DNA of 45,017 nt from Erwinia oleae. Its GTDB lineage: Bacteria > Pseudomonadota > Gammaproteobacteria > Enterobacterales > Enterobacteriaceae. The notes under the pieces were generated by a model that saw only the letters and a list, made by a program, of their open reading frames with translations, ran no database searches and had not been told where the DNA came from. A program made the position numbers and the translations under genes. Below, in pieces: positions 44,345 through 45,017 of this stretch. Each line of letters opens with the position of its first letter. The stretch's first letter is position 1. The stretch is from positions 1 through 45,017 of the forward strand of contig NZ_JNVB01000034.1 of NCBI RefSeq assembly GCF_000770305.1, written 5' to 3'.

Positions 44345-44785
44345 ATGGGATTATTTAATTTTGTAAAAGAAGCGGGTGAAAAGTTGTGGGACAGCGTCAC
44401 CGGTGAGGCTCACGATCAGTCTAAAAAGCTTCAGGAGCACATTACCAAACTGGGTCTTCCCGGCAGCGATAAAGTTGACGTAAAGGTTGAAAATGACAAA
44501 GCCACGATTACTGGCGATGCCATTTCTCAGGAACTGAAAGAGAAAATCCTTGTGGCTGCGGGTAACGTCGCCGGCATCACCGCGGTGGAAGACAATGTAA
44601 ACGTCGCTGAACCTGCAAAAGAAGCGCGTTTTTATACGGTGAAAAAGGGCGATACCCTGAGCGCGGTGTCAAAAGAAGTGTATGGCGATGCCAGCAAGTA
44701 CAACAAAATTTTCGAAGCCAACAAGCCAATGCTGTCGCATCCGGACAAGATCTATCCGGGCCAGACGCTGCGTATTCCTGATTAA
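44345..44785 (+). CDS. kbp: Potassium-binding protein Kbp (YgaU), BON-LysM
   Basis: This 146-residue cytosolic protein parallels E. coli Kbp/YgaU (149 aa), a K+ sensor needed under high external potassium. The N-terminus [20 protein letters not shown] is nearly identical. A BON domain follows (residues ~25-90, including [20 protein letters not shown]), then a C-terminal LysM domain ([20 protein letters not shown] to [10 protein letters not shown]). It has a perfect AGGAGG ribosome-binding site. In E. coli the gene lies elsewhere, so its place between nrdR and yajI differs from that arrangement. Confidence 0.92.
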   Translation: MGLFNFVKEAGEKLWDSVTGEAHDQSKKLQEHITKLGLPGSDKVDVKVENDKATITGDAISQELKEKILVAAGNVAGITAVEDNVNVAEPAKEARFYTVKKGDTLSAVSKEVYGDASKYNKIFEANKPMLSHPDKIYPGQTLRIPD

Positions 44786-44809
44786 GTCATTCAGGAGAGC
44801 GTTCAGGCT

Positions 44810-45017
44810 ATGGCAAGCAGAGCATTAAGCCGGTTTTATCCGTTACCGATTATTTTGTTGCTGGCGGGATGCGTCTCTCCGCAAAAGCAGCCGGAATTAA
44901 ATCAGCTGCATAGTGAAGTGAGTAAGCTCAATAACGAGATGTATCAGTTGACCCGGCAGGCCGCTTCGCTTGAACAGCAAAACAGCCTGAACGGTAACTC
45001 GGCGCAGGGTGCGTGGC
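44810..45017 (+). CDS. yajI: Lipoprotein YajI, DUF3251 (5' part; runs off the window)
   Basis: The first 69 codons are present. The signal peptide MASRALSRFYPLPIILLLAG is followed by the lipobox cysteine (LLAGC, residue 21). After it comes a heptad-like helix (NQLHSEVSKLNNEMYQLTRQ), as in YajI, a DUF3251 lipoprotein of unknown function that in E. coli lies upstream of and divergent to nrdR. The gene continues past position 45017. It starts 24 bp after kbp and may be cotranscribed with it. Confidence 0.85.
   Translation, partial: MASRALSRFYPLPIILLLAGCVSPQKQPELNQLHSEVSKLNNEMYQLTRQAASLEQQNSLNGNSAQGAW

Overview
The window is from a gamma-proteobacterium of the Enterobacteriaceae. The right-hand 11 kb carries the enteric core block thiI / xseB-ispA-dxs-yajO / pgpA-thiL-nusB-ribH-ribD-nrdR / yajI in the same gene order and strand logic as E. 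coli, with near-identical protein lengths. The sequence does not let me fix the genus.

Layout: (1) 1-1216, an IS30-family insertion sequence that cuts yajL, leaving only its 3' part (1217-1552). (2) 1553-34265, a ~32.7 kb accessory island between the 3' ends of the convergent genes yajL and thiI. It encodes an extracellular contractile injection system (eCIS) of the antifeeding-prophage (Afp) / Photorhabdus virulence cassette (PVC) type. (3) 34266-45017, core chromosome.

Inside the island, a short LysR-type regulator (minus strand) diverges across an A-tract-rich 0.7 kb region from a phage-type lysis cassette: holin, GH19 endolysin, DUF2514-like inner spanin and a possible nested outer spanin. 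A lambda-Q-type antiterminator follows on the minus strand. It diverges from the long structural operon: tube 1, four sheaths, tube 2, Afp6, Afp7, VgrG-like spike, gp25-like wedge, PAAR-like tip, Afp11 and Afp12 baseplate proteins, a collar-type fibre, tape measure, AAA+ ATPase and Afp16 cap. The last gene is a 2555-codon effector with its own promoter. Its C-terminus has the Cys-His signature of CNF1-type Rho deamidases (C2364/H2379). A second, papain-like Cys-His-Asp triad (C1910/H1947/D1962) lies upstream of that.

The likely logic, by inference, is that Q (and perhaps the LysR protein) switches on the particle operon, particles are loaded with the giant toxin, and the lysis cassette releases them. 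The most unusual feature is a set of simple-sequence tracts at decisive points: nine CAGAA repeats just upstream of the toxin promoter, C8 tracts at toxin codons 42-44 and 1858-1860, and a G9 tract early in the second sheath gene. I read the sequence around each homopolymer: gain or loss of one base brings an early stop in every case. Toxin and one sheath therefore look like candidates for phase variation. I did not find an integrase, tRNA, att repeat or CRISPR array.
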